DNA of 64,000 nucleotides from Argentina anserina. Taxonomy: Eukaryota; Streptophyta; Magnoliopsida; Rosales; Rosaceae. The stretch covers positions 18,860,395-18,924,394 of the forward strand of contig NC_065878.1 in the NCBI RefSeq assembly GCF_933775445.1, read 5' to 3'. This document shows, piece after piece, positions 50,170 through 61,787 of this stretch (the first letter of the stretch is position 1; each line of letters starts with the position of its first letter). A program made the position numbers and the translations under genes. Below the pieces are notes generated by a model. That model was given only the letters and a program-made list of their open reading frames with translations. It was not told the origin of the DNA and made no database searches.

Positions 50170-50734
50170 ATTTCAGATGCACCAGGCCAACGTCATAGAA
50201 GTATCATTACCTCTTGCTGTTAGTTGGATTCATGTCTTACCATTTAATCTTCAATGGTTTGAGAGCTCTGGTTTAAGGTGTGATTATATATGCATGTCGA
50301 CATGACAACATTCATGTAAGGCTACTGGTGTAAGTACTATGAAACAAAATACAAGCTTCCTTCCTAAAAAAAGAAAGAAGAAAAAGCATCGTTATATAAC
50401 ATATATTCATTTCAATGAGAAAAAAGAACGACACTACTCTATTCGCTCACCTCACTCCTTCATATGTCAACGAGAATGGAACTATGACATTTACAACGTT
50501 GGAAGTTGGTAATTTTTTGGTCCTGGTTAGCTGGTAATAATTAAGTTCAGTTTGTTGTCAAATTAGTCGATCACTAGCTATCTAGTAACTTGATATAGCA
50601 AAGCCCTAATTATTGGCTACAATGTACCAGGGCACAGTAGGTAACAAAAGAGAACTAAGTAAGCAAAAGATGTGTACGTGCATGACAGTGATGATACAAC
50701 TAGAGACCGGGATGCCTATCATGAAGAACAGCCC

Positions 50735-50753
50735 TATAAAATCTTATAAAAAG
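50735..50753 (+). promoter_or_regulatory. TATA-like sequences upstream of CASP-like pseudogene D
   Basis: TATAAAA at 50735 and TATAAAAAG at 50745-50753 lie 105-125 bp upstream of the ATG. Confidence 0.5.
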
Positions 50754-50857
50754 GCAAACATCATCCCTCTAACTTCTCTCTGTTTTTCATTGGCTTCATG
50801 AAATTGAGGATCCATTATTGCCTCTGCGTTCGAGTTTGAAGAGAAAGCAGCTGAAAA

Positions 50858-51400
50858 ATGCTTTCCTTAGAAACCACGCGGATTGTTTCTCTGGTTTTGA
50901 GGGTCCTGATCGCCACTGCGCTCATTTCGTCCTCAGTCATCCTTTGCAACAAATCCTTCGACAAGAGCACCTCCTTAAACTGGGGTGAAAAGGTAGGATT
51001 CCGGTATGTAAATCTCGAATACGAACACTATTTCACCGTAATACTTGTAAACCGACCAATTTAATGAGTCTCTTTCCTCACGTAATATATGTAGTTGCTA
51101 TATAGGTAATTCTGTAGATTTTTCAGAAGTTAAAGGGTTGAAAAATGGTTGAATTATGAGAAAATTCTATCTATTTACTTATTGCAATTTCGCAATTGAA
51201 AATACTTGCATGTGTTTCCATAGATTGATCCAAATGCAGTCATGTAGATGCTGTGCAAGGTAGATTGATCACGAGAAGAAACAAAATTTTAACGAATAAA
51301 TGAATTGCAGATACATGTTTGCTACAAGTTTTATTGTATTGCATATGCAATCGGCCAAGGTGGACTTACCATCAAGCATAAGACTACTCATTCTATATGA
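50858..51400 (+). pseudogene. CASP-like pseudogene D (exon 1 and broken exon 2)
   Basis: Exon 1 (50858-51003) is intact: MLSLETTRIVSLVLRVLIAT with the helix-1 Arg, ending GFR at CCG|GTATGT. After GCAG (51310) exon 2 opens YMFATSFIVL, then shifts frame. The expected Ala-Tyr-Ala-Ile-Gly-Gln appears in another frame from about 51339, pointing to a lost base. Sequence loses family similarity by about 51400. A LINE-like insertion begins at 51442, and no exon 3 exists before gene E. It was once a full array member. Confidence 0.75.
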
Positions 51401-51441
51401 CGCACTACTTATTCATCATACACCTACGACTGAACATAATT

Positions 51442-52055
51442 GTATGACATTAAAAAGTAAAACACATAAAGAAGCCCTAAGGAGCAGACCAGGCCTGGCC
51501 CAAATGCCTCAGCCCCAGCCCAGATGCATGAGGCCTAATGCCAAGCCAAAACTCTTTGCCCAATCGGCAACAACAATCCCGACATCACCGATATCAACAA
51601 CGCCCAACCTTTCCCCGGCGCCAGCAACTGGGACCCAAAAGGATCACAATGCCAACCACCTAAGATTGGCTGAGTCACCACCAAAAGACCTGCACCACAC
51701 AGATTCGTCACAGCCCAGCCTCGAAACCTCCGGCCGGTGTGCCCCTGTGAAGATCTAGCAGCACCTCCCCTACGATCGATGCCCCTTGGCGACGTCATCG
51801 CATGATCTGGATCCCAAAACTCCCACCATGATCGGAGAAGCCACCAAACAGGAGCCTCTCGCCGCCAAAACAATCCACGCCTAGATCCCTAGCATGGCCG
51901 CCAACCACGATCGACGTCTCCCTTGCGAGCAGAATGAGGCCGCCAATCGAAACCCTAGGTTTTGCCTTCCCAGGTTGCTCCGAAGTATTTGGAGGCACCC
52001 GCATATTCTCTCGTCTACTTGGTGTATAAATTATCCAAGTTTGATTGAATAGGGG
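51442..52055 (-). mobile_element. LINE-like insertion downstream of pseudogene D, 614 bp
   Basis: GAACATAATT repeats exactly at 51432-51441 and 52056-52065. The insert is GC-rich and has a minus-strand open frame (52061-51795). In the minus reading it ends TTTTTAATGTCATAC without a poly(A) run, so the class is uncertain. The Gly-rich leader-like composition resembles the insertion at 55188-56142. Confidence 0.55.
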
Positions 52056-52625
52056 GAACATAATTAAAATAAAAGAATAGGGTCACATACAACTGGTAAC
52101 TAACCTAGGCTAGAGCCCTGCAAGTTTATTGAGCCCAAAATTTCTATTACATTAGTGTTAATTCAAAAAATATATATACATAATTATATGTATATAATTG
52201 GGTTCTTAGTCTACATGTCTCATACAAGACGATATTCTTTTGAAATCATTAAAATTCCTTAAGTATATTTTTTTAATCTTCTTCCCCTCTATATATTGAA
52301 TTTGAAGTAGCAAGTATGCGCTATTGAGTTTTAATCTAATCAATTTGAGAAAACTTATGTTGGGTAATTAATTTGTCTTTGATCTTCAAAATATTTTCTA
52401 CATTCATTGACGCCTATTTTTATTTTTAAAGACTCATTGATGTCTATAATTTGCATGGTTACACATTTGTACTAACAAATTTTTTTGACGTTCGGCCAAA
52501 CTTGAAGCTCAGCTGGCCTAATGTTCGAATCCTAGATCCACCACTAGTTGTTTCATCTCTTAATTTATTTAGTGAATAGAACCTTTTATTTGACATCTCA
52601 ATAAGTTAACTTATGCACCTTAGAC

Positions 52626-53623
52626 CTTAATTATAAAACAAAGAACTTAAAGAAATCGCGCCACTCTACTCTAGGGTTTTCTCTATATGGTTTGATCTTC
52701 GCTCGCTCATCACCCCCAAGTATGATTATGGTTTCAAAACACGAACGTACATCGGGATTCTGTCATACATACGTACATCGGAGGTAAGTGTCATGGTCCC
52801 CCCGATGTTTCAAAGGCTCAAGTAGTGGGGGTGGAAGTCCCGACGACCGGCTTTTCCATGTTACAGTCGTTCAGAGACCCTAACCCTAACTTGGGTTATA
52901 GGTTAGAGGCTCGATAGGGTCTCGACTCATTCAGAGCCTCTTCCTCTGGTTCGACAGTGTCGACAATGCCATAGTTAACGTTCTCGATCCCTGGGGTGAC
53001 TATTGCTAACCTGATAGCTAGATTTGGCCAGGCGGCCATAGCGGCAACAGTTCCTCCGTCGTTGCCTACACTGCCTCTTGTGGAGTCCTTTGGTTTGGAG
53101 TTGGTGGTGAGTTAGAAGAGGGAGACGAAGATGGAGGTGGCGGCGGTGTTGAAGAAGTATCGGCCGAAGATTGCTCTGAAGGAGGTGACGGCAGTGCTGG
53201 AGCTCCCTTTCCAGGCCGAGGTGATCCCAGATGGTTCTGTCAAGACTGGGCCGCAAAGGGCTCCGAAAAAGAAATGTAGGCTGAAGAAGAAGCTTGTGAT
53301 GGAAGATGGGCTTGCTCATACCCGGCCCAAGCTAGTGGAGGAGGAGGAGACTGCGTCTGCTAAGGACACCCCTGATGGGTGTGTGACTTCTGCTTGATCG
53401 TTTTCTCATGAAGGTGAATAAATTAGCTTTGCTAAAAGTTCTGTTCCAGTATTTTGTGCCTATACCTAGAGATTCAACATATGAGTGGTTAGAAATTTGT
53501 CGATTTATGTTTATTCTGCACATTTCAATTATGTTGTGGTTCGCGAGGGTGCAATGTATTCATGTTGTATCATATTTTATCCGGTTCTAATATATGACTT
53601 TCGTCATTCCAAAAAAAAAAACA
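52626..53623 (+). mobile_element. Plus-strand LINE-like insertion with poly(A) tail, about 1 kb
   Basis: It ends ATATGACTTTCGTCATTCC plus a run of A (53611-53621), a typical plant LINE 3' end. A near-perfect 14-bp target duplication, TATGCACCTTAGAC (52612-52625) and TACGCACCTTAGAC (53624-53637), flanks it. It contains only a short lysine-rich frame (53131-53397), so it is a truncated or internally deleted copy. Confidence 0.7.
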
Positions 53624-53960
53624 TACGCACCTTAGACAATTAAGCCAACGTAATGGAGTTGGTCGATCGGAATACACCTCCGGCTAATTTCTTGGAGTTG
53701 CAAATTATGGAAAGTCAACAAAGAAAGGAAAAAGGGGTGTAATATATACCATATATCTTGGCTTTCCTATGTTTATGCTGCCCCAGAATTTGTGCAACTA
53801 TTTCTGCAACTGCTTGTTTGCGTAAATAGAAAACAAAAACAGCGGTATGGAGCATACTAGCTAGGTTACTGATCGAAACTCTAAAAGAAAACACACATAG
53901 CCCTCCTTTTGAAAGCTCTGGCCAGGCGGAAGCCAGATATCTGGTGTTGAGGAAGGAGAG

Positions 53961-56554
53961 ATGGCCTCAATGCTTCCGCCTTCGGTGGCGCGAATTGTTA
54001 CAATTGTGTTGAGAGTCCTGATTGCCCTCATTTCCTTTGCAACTCTCATGGTGCTCGTCACCAATAGTCAAGACTATGATGACGTTACGGACGGCCTGAA
54101 AAGGAAAACCTTTCGTTTTACTGATTCAATTGGACTCGAGTACGTGTGTGTCAAATATATTGATTCATCACCCGTATCGATCAATCATCCCCCATGCATG
54201 CATTTATTTATCATCAACCCGGAAACTCATGTATGCCATTATATATAAACAATATATATAGACGAAACTCAAACTCACTGATTTATCAATTACAGATACA
54301 TGGCTGCCGCAATAGTTATCGGAATTGGGTATTCAATATATGGAACGGTAGTTATGGCTTTGCGCATCAAGAGAGGAAATGATGAAGGGAATCTGTTGAT
54401 TGATTTCTATGGCCAGAAGGTATTGATTTATATGCAGCTTCTTAATTAATTTGCGTTTTTCATTATATGTGTTAAGATCATGTCATCAGTATAAGAAACT
54501 TTGTCTACAGTTTGAACTGTTTGATATATTAAGTATTAGCCCAGAATTAAGATCTATAATTTTCTTTCTCACGTGTAAATTTCATGACCTCGCCATGATC
54601 GAGCTTACGGGAAAAAAATTCACTTGGATAAATTCAAATCTTGGTAAATTCGCTTGCATGGCCTTGGTATGACCAAAGTTCCATGTTTATATGAAGAAAT
54701 CATTTCTGGAAATCGTCATTCAATTTGATAATCATTATCATTCAAAATTAGGATTTACAAGTAAAAATTTGAACAGTTCATATTTGATTTAATGTATGCT
54801 AATCAAGGGTAGTTTTCACACGGTCACTAATTGATAAAGAGATTCCTGCTCAACTACGTATTTTTAGATTTACATCTAAGGATTGAAACAAAACAACTTT
54901 ACTTTAAAATAATCCCACCACCATATATATGATTTACATCTAGGAGTAGTTAAGCATAAATCTCTTAATCAGTTAGTGATTGTGTGAAGATCTCTAGCAA
55001 AACCTAATCTTTACTATTATAAAGCGAGCACCCAGAGTATTACCAAAATACGAATTTTTGAGAACAATAATTTTATCTCACTTCTTCACATTAATAACCG
55101 CCAACTTTCTCACACCCATATAAGGTGTGCGCAGTTTCTAGTAGTAATTATGCTAATTGTGCTCTAACCTCAATACCAAAATTAATTATGTTTTTTTAAT
55201 TGAGATTTCATTCATCAAAGGCAAACTCAAGCCAAGAAGCAAGTTCATTACATATCCACTCGCTATCACATATTTTAGGATAGATAGAGCTTCATGGTAC
55301 AAGTACCATAATGATACAAAAAATAAACCAACTATCTAAACACTTCCGCCCATTGCAAAGGAAAAGAGAGAAAAAAGAGAACAAACCAAGCAACAAATAA
55401 AAGAGTTAAATAACCAAGAACGACATCTAGAAAAAAAAAAACTAATGAACAAAGCTAACAAGATAAAGTCAGACAAGCCTGATATACAATTAGAACAAGC
55501 CTAACATATCGTCAGGACAAGCTCGACATCACGTCTAGGTCAGGCCCAAAGACCAGACCCAAGCACTACATGAGGTTGAGGCCCAAATGATGTCACAGCA
55601 GTCGTACACCGCCACCATCGAACACTACCAATGGCTTCCCCAACTGTTGCATCATCAACTTCACCTACCCCCTCATATCCTTCGTCGTTTTTACCCAGGT
55701 CAGCAACAAGGCATCTATTGCCAGATCATGAAAAGGATCCAATCCGACCCCAGAAACCTGATAGTTGCACCGTACCACGTCGGTTTCCCAATGTGACACC
55801 AGATGCCCTAACGCCACAACATCTCGTCCTCTAGGCCGCTTGCCAGTCGACCGTGGTAAGCCACCCACCACATCTCTCTTCCACAAACCAACCACCTCGA
55901 TCCCCAATCCAGCAAGCTATGAGAGCATCAGTCAATAATCAACTTCGTCACTATTCCACTCCATCCCCTGGCCTGACCTCACTGCATAACTCAAAAGACC
56001 CATCTGGCAGCAGATCTGAGGACGGCAAGGCCGAGGCCCTCACTAGCCAGTTGGGCGCCGCCGGACGGCGAGGTTTTACATGGGAAGAAAAACCTGTTTT
56101 TAGGGTTTTTTAAATAGGGTGCAAAGTTGACCAAAATACTACCCAAAATTAATTTTGTAGGTTTCATAACTATGATTTAATTTACTGGTTTCATCACTCA
56201 TTCTAATTATTAATTTGATAAATAATTATCTGGTTGATGTATTTTGAGCCTGGCTGATGCATACAATAGAACTTGATTTGGGAGTTGACATCCTTTGATA
56301 ACATTTAATCCGATTCATTTTGGCAGGCTTTGTCAAACTTATTAGTTACAGCAGCTGTTGCCGGATATCTTGCAATCCAAAGTTGGAAGGAGAATATGGA
56401 CAAACTCCAAAAAATGACGAACGTCCCGCTTGCGACTTTTGATTCATATTGGGGTACGTATAAGACATGTTGTGGACTTCTCATCCTTCCCTTCCTTCTC
56501 TCTATGGTAGTGTCGATCCTTTCTACCCATACCCTTACTAGAAGGGATTATTAA
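53961..56554 (+). CDS. CASP-like membrane protein gene E, three exons, 176 aa
   Basis: Exons are 53961-54139, 54296-54419 and 56327-56554. Junctions are CGA|GTACGT...ACAG|ATACATG and AAG|GTATTG...GCAG|GCTTTG, and 303+228 nt keep frame. Helix 1 has Arg (VLRVLIALIS), exon 2 opens YMAAAIVIGIGYSI, and exon 3 is more divergent (ALSNLLVTAAVAGYLAIQSW, end TLTRRDY). Before helix 3 it reads DFYGQK where A and B have FYGDK, so the conserved Asp is Gln. Intron 2 is 1907 bp because a 955-bp LINE-like copy sits in it. It appears intact but functionally diverged. Confidence 0.83.
55188..56142 (-). mobile_element. LINE-like insertion in intron 2 of CASP-like gene E, 955 bp
   Basis: An exact 12-bp target duplication CCAAAATTAATT (55176-55187 and 56143-56154) flanks it. 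The minus-strand 3' end reads ATGAATGAAATCTCAATT followed by A7, typical of plant LINEs. The other end is GC-rich and leader-like, so the copy joins a 5' leader to a 3' tail with little between. Confidence 0.78.
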
Positions 56555-57189
56555 ACTAAGTTGTTGAGTATCGTTTTAGGTTGTACTCGCTAATTAACGA
56601 GGAGTCTCTATTGTTTCGTTTGGGTATTGTCTCAAATATACATATATCAAAATGAGAATCACAAGGGACAATTTTTTTTGGTTTTCAAGAGGAATATATA
56701 TAATTTCTTTTGGCTAAAATCTTAGGACCGTACTAGGTGAGTATTAGGCCTCGTTTGTATTTAGTGGTACTAGTGTAGGTCATGGTGTAAGTGACAATTC
56801 TGGCACTCTATGCCCAGAAAATAGCGTTACTTTTATGGTGTGTAAATATTGGTTGCCATCTGTATCTATTTTTTTATTCAAACAAAAGAAAATCAAAATT
56901 GCTTGTAAGCTCTAAAGTATAACACCTTGTAACCAGCATATCCAGCATTGTTAATGTTACGTACAATAACAGTAACAGTTTCTTACGGTAGTAAGTGGGA
57001 AGTTATTGTTTACTATTAAATAATCAAAATTTCAATGGACTGAAAAATATTTCACCCAATATCTTTAAAGATGCTAGCAATAGTATATATTAGTTAAATT
57101 TTAGCTAAAATAGCTAAAAAAATAATGTAAAAAGAAACTCCAAAGCTCCCATGGAAAAGAGGAAGGACAAGGCCTAATGGTCAGTAATG

Positions 57190-57590
57190 GTGAGTGCTTA
57201 TGGTGAGTTTCGAACCTTGGTCATCCAAGGCACTCAACAACTTCTCAACCATTCCAACCAATTTTTGTTATATTTATGCACACTTTAATATATATAAAGA
57301 GAGAAACTCGTGATAAAAATAAGAATGTTTGTGGTGGGATTCGAACCTTGGTTATCTAAGGTACTTATCAAATCCTTAGTCATTCTAACAAGTTATGTTT
57401 TCATCATTTTAATGCACAGTTTGACATATATATACATTTAAAATTCTAAATACTTTCAAATTTATAAATTCATTTTTTAAATAAATAAATATATATATAT
57501 ATTAAAAAATAATATTTAATTAACGTACCTAAAAAAAATTTATATATACCGTGTCTAAGTATCAAATCGTATCCGTGTCCGTACTACTTA
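57190..57590. repeat. Truncated relative of the Mutator-like element at 45213
   Basis: It shares the duplicated ATTCGAACCTTGGT unit (about 57205 and 57335), the TTATATTTATGCACACTTTAA segment and the right terminus (CGTGTCCGTACTACTTA). The left terminal repeat is absent. Confidence 0.72.
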
Positions 57591-57609
57591 AGAGAGAGAG
57601 AGAGAGAGA
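57591..57609. repeat. (AG)n microsatellite
   Basis: About 19 bases of AG adjoin the right end of the preceding repeat. Confidence 0.9.
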
Positions 57610-58234
57610 AACAAGCTTACTCTCCTGCACAATCCAGATCGTTTTCATCATTCCCAATATTGCAAAGCGCTTTCAATTTCCGTTCTTCTCTAAAAGATGC
57701 GACCTTTGGTGTTTACACTTAAGGGTTCGACCCTTTATGCTTAAAGGTACGACCTTTAAACCCCTCTCGCCCTGACAGTTTCAGTTTCTGATTTATCTGA
57801 AGTGGTTATTAAATTCTAGTTTACTGTTCGCTATGCTATGCTATGCTATGTTCGATTGGGTATAACCGTACAACTACAAATGCCATGGAAGAAACAACTA
57901 ACTGCACCTTAAAACTTGAACTAAATGATGAACAGTATAATCCCATTCCAGTTCATCAACATTTCAGGTTCCTTAAAGTGTTTCTGTTTCTTGTTGATAC
58001 ATTTAATTAAGGTTGTTTATTGTTATTTACATTCACAATAGTCAATAATCACTAAAACCTTTTAAAATCATTTATTAAAATAACGTTTTACTTACCCATG
58101 AACCATAGATGATCAAGTTAACGTAATTTAAACCAAAACATATTTTTAGAACAATTTTTATAAGCTAGTGATGCAATGACTATGTTAACAACTCAAACTA
58201 AATTCAATAGTAATAACACTACTTCAATCATGAT
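57610..58234. other. Spacer without recognised gene
   Basis: AT-rich. The only notable item is GGGTTCGACCCTTTATGCTTAAAGG-like short direct and inverted words around 57720-57760. Confidence 0.5.
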
Positions 58235-58420
58235 GATCATTGTGAGGTTTACTCACCTTATTTCCTGCGTGCAACTTCCACGACACCGAGAGCGATTCCC
58301 TCACTCGTTTCCTCGGTTACCTAATAGCATGATAAAGTGCTTAGAAAACGATACGCAAAATCTTAAGTGACGATTCATTACAGCTGAACACTGTTAACAA
58401 AACACTGTTCATTAATCCCG
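58235..58420 (-). repeat. Repeat segment X, left copy
   Basis: Contains GTGCAACTTCCACGAC and CTCACTCGTTTC. The same words occur inverted at 61300-61445, with matching AACAGTGTT-rich sequence alongside. Confidence 0.65.
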
Positions 58421-58433
58421 ACGAGGCTATTTG

Positions 58434-59363
58434 TCACAACCCCGAAATTTCGAATGACAAAAATTCGAATTCAAAGCCATGATAACTCTAAAACAATCTC
58501 AATTATAATGAAATCATCTTACAACAACAATGTATCGAAACTAAGTTCACAGTACAACTCAATCGATTTGAATAATACATAACCAGTTTATACCTCAGTA
58601 TTAAAACAAATGTAAATGTAAAATTCACACAATCCTCACCACAATCAGAAGAAATAAATCTTCAGAATAAGCCATTCGGATCTGCTAATCCCTACATGCA
58701 GAACTATCTCTTACACCATCAAATTGGTGCACTGGGATTGTAAATACAAATCCGGTAAGTTTTTCAGCTCGTATGAGTAAATCAATAATACAACTCGCAT
58801 ATAAACACAAAAGAAAAAACTAAAAACAATTAATTATAAATATACTCATGAGTCATTGGATGACCCATCTGGTTGTCCAATAATATCTGAAAATATGCGT
58901 GCTCATGAGAAATCGGGCAACCCCTCTGTTTACCCAAATACATTTATAATACGGGTACTCATGAGCGCTGGTACACCTCTGTTACCCCTCATGTTAGTAC
59001 GCCGCCTAACATTGGGTAACCTCTCGCTACCCAATATCTAAAAGAAAAATACTGAAAATATTTAATTATAAATGTACTCATGAGTCATTGGACGGTCCAT
59101 CTGGTTGTCCAATAATATCTGAAAATATAAGTGCTCATGAGAAATTGGGCAACCCCTATGTTTACCCAAATACATTTATAATATGGGTACTCATGAGCGT
59201 TGGTACACCTCTGTTCCCCTCATGTTAGTACCCCGCCCGACATTGGGCAACCTCTCGCTACCCAATGTCCAAAATATGGGTACTCATAAGCGCTGGTACA
59301 CCTCTGTTGCCCCTCATGTTATTACCCCTCATGTTATTACCCGACAGACAGACTAGAGCTCTA
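58434..59363 (+). repeat. LTR-like repeat segment Y, left copy (inverted partner at 61788)
   Basis: Starts TGTCACAACCCCGAAATTTC, like many plant Ty3/gypsy LTRs. It contains two full units of about 231 bp (TACTCATGAGTCATTGG at 58843 and 59075) and a partial third. The whole segment reappears inverted at 61788-62688. Confidence 0.75.
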
Positions 59364-59577
59364 ACCCGCCAAATATTGAGTACTTAGGTCACCAAACAAT
59401 GTAATATCGTCATCTAAGTGAACTAAAATTTTAACAGACTAGATAACCATTTGGAAAAAGGAAATGAAAAGGATCAAGTTACTTCACAATTTGGAAGTAT
59501 CAATAACAAAATGAAGAGTTAAAGGGATCCAAAACCCACAGTTTACAACAAAGAGCCGCAAATCTTAGAAATTTTCA

Positions 59578-59625
59578 GGTCCATGGCATGCCGCAGCAAC
59601 TGGTCCATGGCATGCCGCAGCAACA
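59578..59625. repeat. 24-bp tandem duplication
   Basis: GGTCCATGGCATGCCGCAGC plus four bases is repeated twice without gap. Confidence 0.9.
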
Positions 59626-60685
59626 TGCTTTAAGGTCTCTACTACAATCACATAACATAAAACAAACATGCTATCTATGACCAAGCAGAGTCTTCCTTAC
59701 AAATTCATGCTCTACAATCTAAATCAACCAATGCAGCTGTGCATAAGAATAAGGTCTCCATGCTCTTATCAAAAGTTCCAGCTTCCATTTAAAGTTAAGA
59801 AGAAGATAAGCACTTTAAAGGATAGGCAGACATGACACAAACTTTTCAATCCCATAAAGTTCAGGCTAAACATAGCATTCAAACTACGATTGGTGAAGCA
59901 AGTTAGTCTGATGGCAATGAAGTAAGGAGAAACTTACAATTGCGAGTCTAAGGAAAGTTTGATCACAGCTGCTAATTAATCCAATCACGGCAGCTTTAAC
60001 GAACTCAAGTAGGCAGCCTCAGTCACAACGGCTAATTCATTCAACTGCGCCTCCGTGAACTCATTCCTCCACCTTTAAATTGAAAAATATGGTGGAGGAA
60101 GAGGAAGAAATAGATTATACTCAACAAAAATTCTCTCACAAAAGATATGATAAGGATGGAATCAAGGGTGGGGCGGCGGACATGTTGATATCGGTTCTAG
60201 GGAAAGAAAGACAAGATCTTGGGATGCATAGGATTCCGAATGCCACTGTACACTACGTGCAAGGCACGTGAAGAGAAAATTGAAGAGCATCCCCAATGTG
60301 TGGGACGAACCAAATGCATAAATAGAGTTGACCGGTTCTTTCGAGGTCCAAACGTTACCGGAAATATGTGAATTTTCAACCACAACTGTATTTTACTGTA
60401 CCGGTCACATCTTATTTCACAAGGTTTTTACAAATTTTATTTTCTAAGTATAGTTGGTTCACAAAGTTGTGCAATTGCATATAACCTATTAAATAAGATA
60501 TATAACATTAGTACGCACGTTGTGGTGCTTACCGCTAAAATTCACAAAAACAAAAATCGACTATCTGATGTGATTATTATAGTTAAATGTGAGCATGGTA
60601 AAAAATTCATCCCAATTCGGTAACGTTAGGGGATCAATCGAATATTAGTTTATTATCATTGGTATTTTTATTTATTTATTTAAAT
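59626..60685. other. Spacer inside the inverted pair, no gene recognised
   Basis: Short frames (for example 60080-60271) match nothing I know. Confidence 0.5.
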
Positions 60686-61014
60686 GACTACATAGGACAC
60701 AATATTTTATTTCATCACCTAAGCGAAAACACAATACCCACGAAGTTTGATCTCGTCACCTAACAAGTACAACACTATGCTGACGAAAAAGTAATTCGTC
60801 AGCTTAGATATAACGTAGATGACGAAACAATTTTTCGTCAGCTTAGCACTCACTTAGATGATGAATTGGCTGACAAAACAACAATTCGTCACCTTTATTG
60901 ACTTAGATGACGAAATATTTTACTTAGGTGACTAATTATTTTTCGTCATCTTAGTATTGTCTTAGGTGATGAAATTTTTTTATTTCGTGACCTAAGATCA
61001 TTTTTCTAGTAGTG
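60686..61014. mobile_element. CACTA-like MITE with repeated GACGAAA words, about 330 bp
   Basis: The right end inverted reads CACTACTAGAAAAATGATC. The left end reads GACTACATAGGACAC, with one base changed in CACTA. Both ends lead into TTTCATCACCTAAG. The interior repeats CGTCA-CTTAGATGACGAAA-type words in both orientations about ten times. No matching 3-bp duplication was found, so it is probably old. Confidence 0.6.
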
Positions 61015-61299
61015 TGTGCTAGGAGAATCGAAGAAAAGAAATCCTAGGTTTTTAAATTGGGGCTTTTCGGTTCTTGTTAAGTTGAAGTGTTTAGACTCAG
61101 AATTAGACTTTGTGGTGAACTAGGAAGTTGTTAAGAATGTCATTTAAATTGTGGTGGTGAAATTTGGTGGTCATTGGTGGCGGTCGGTGAACAGTAACAC
61201 CGCATGAATAGTACTATGAACAGTGTTAGTGAAACAGTAAAATATGAACAGCGTTGGTAAAACAGTACATTGGAACAGTGATTAGTAAAGCAGTATAAT

Positions 61300-61445
61300 A
61301 TGAACAGTGTTATGTGAACAATGTTTTATGAACAACATTTAGCTGTGCTGAAATCGTGTTATTAGGTGTTAGACGAAACGAGTGAGGAAATTATGTCGTG
61401 GAAGTTGCACACATGAAAGAAGATGAGTAAAATCTCACAGTGACG
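61300..61445 (+). repeat. Repeat segment X, right copy
   Basis: Inverted copy of 58235-58420 (GTCGTGGAAGTTGCAC, AACGAGTGAGG). AACAGTGTT words continue upstream to about 61200. Confidence 0.65.
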
Positions 61446-61787
61446 AATTTACTCTTGCGGAGAATCATGATTGTGCTAAATTTAAAGGAATGAACTATGA
61501 TATGTATATGATATAGTGGATTGTGTATGTGTATAATTGGTAAAATAGGTACATATATATGGTTTGCTAGATTATATACTGCCGTAATTTCTGTTTTCGA
61601 ATGAGTTAATTATAGCATTGATGTTTATTTATTTGAACATGTCAATTTGATTTGTACAATATCATGTGATGATTGTTTGTACGTGATTTTAACTTGGGTT
61701 ATGTTAAAATATTTTTGTGGTCTGTGGACCTGTCTTCAGACGTGTTGGCATGTTAGAACCTAGCCTTGGCCGGGCGACAGTTACAAT

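Noticed and set aside
53131..53397. 88-aa lysine-rich protein as a gene
   Set aside because: It lies inside a LINE-like insertion with a poly(A) tail and target duplication and is best explained as element leader sequence.
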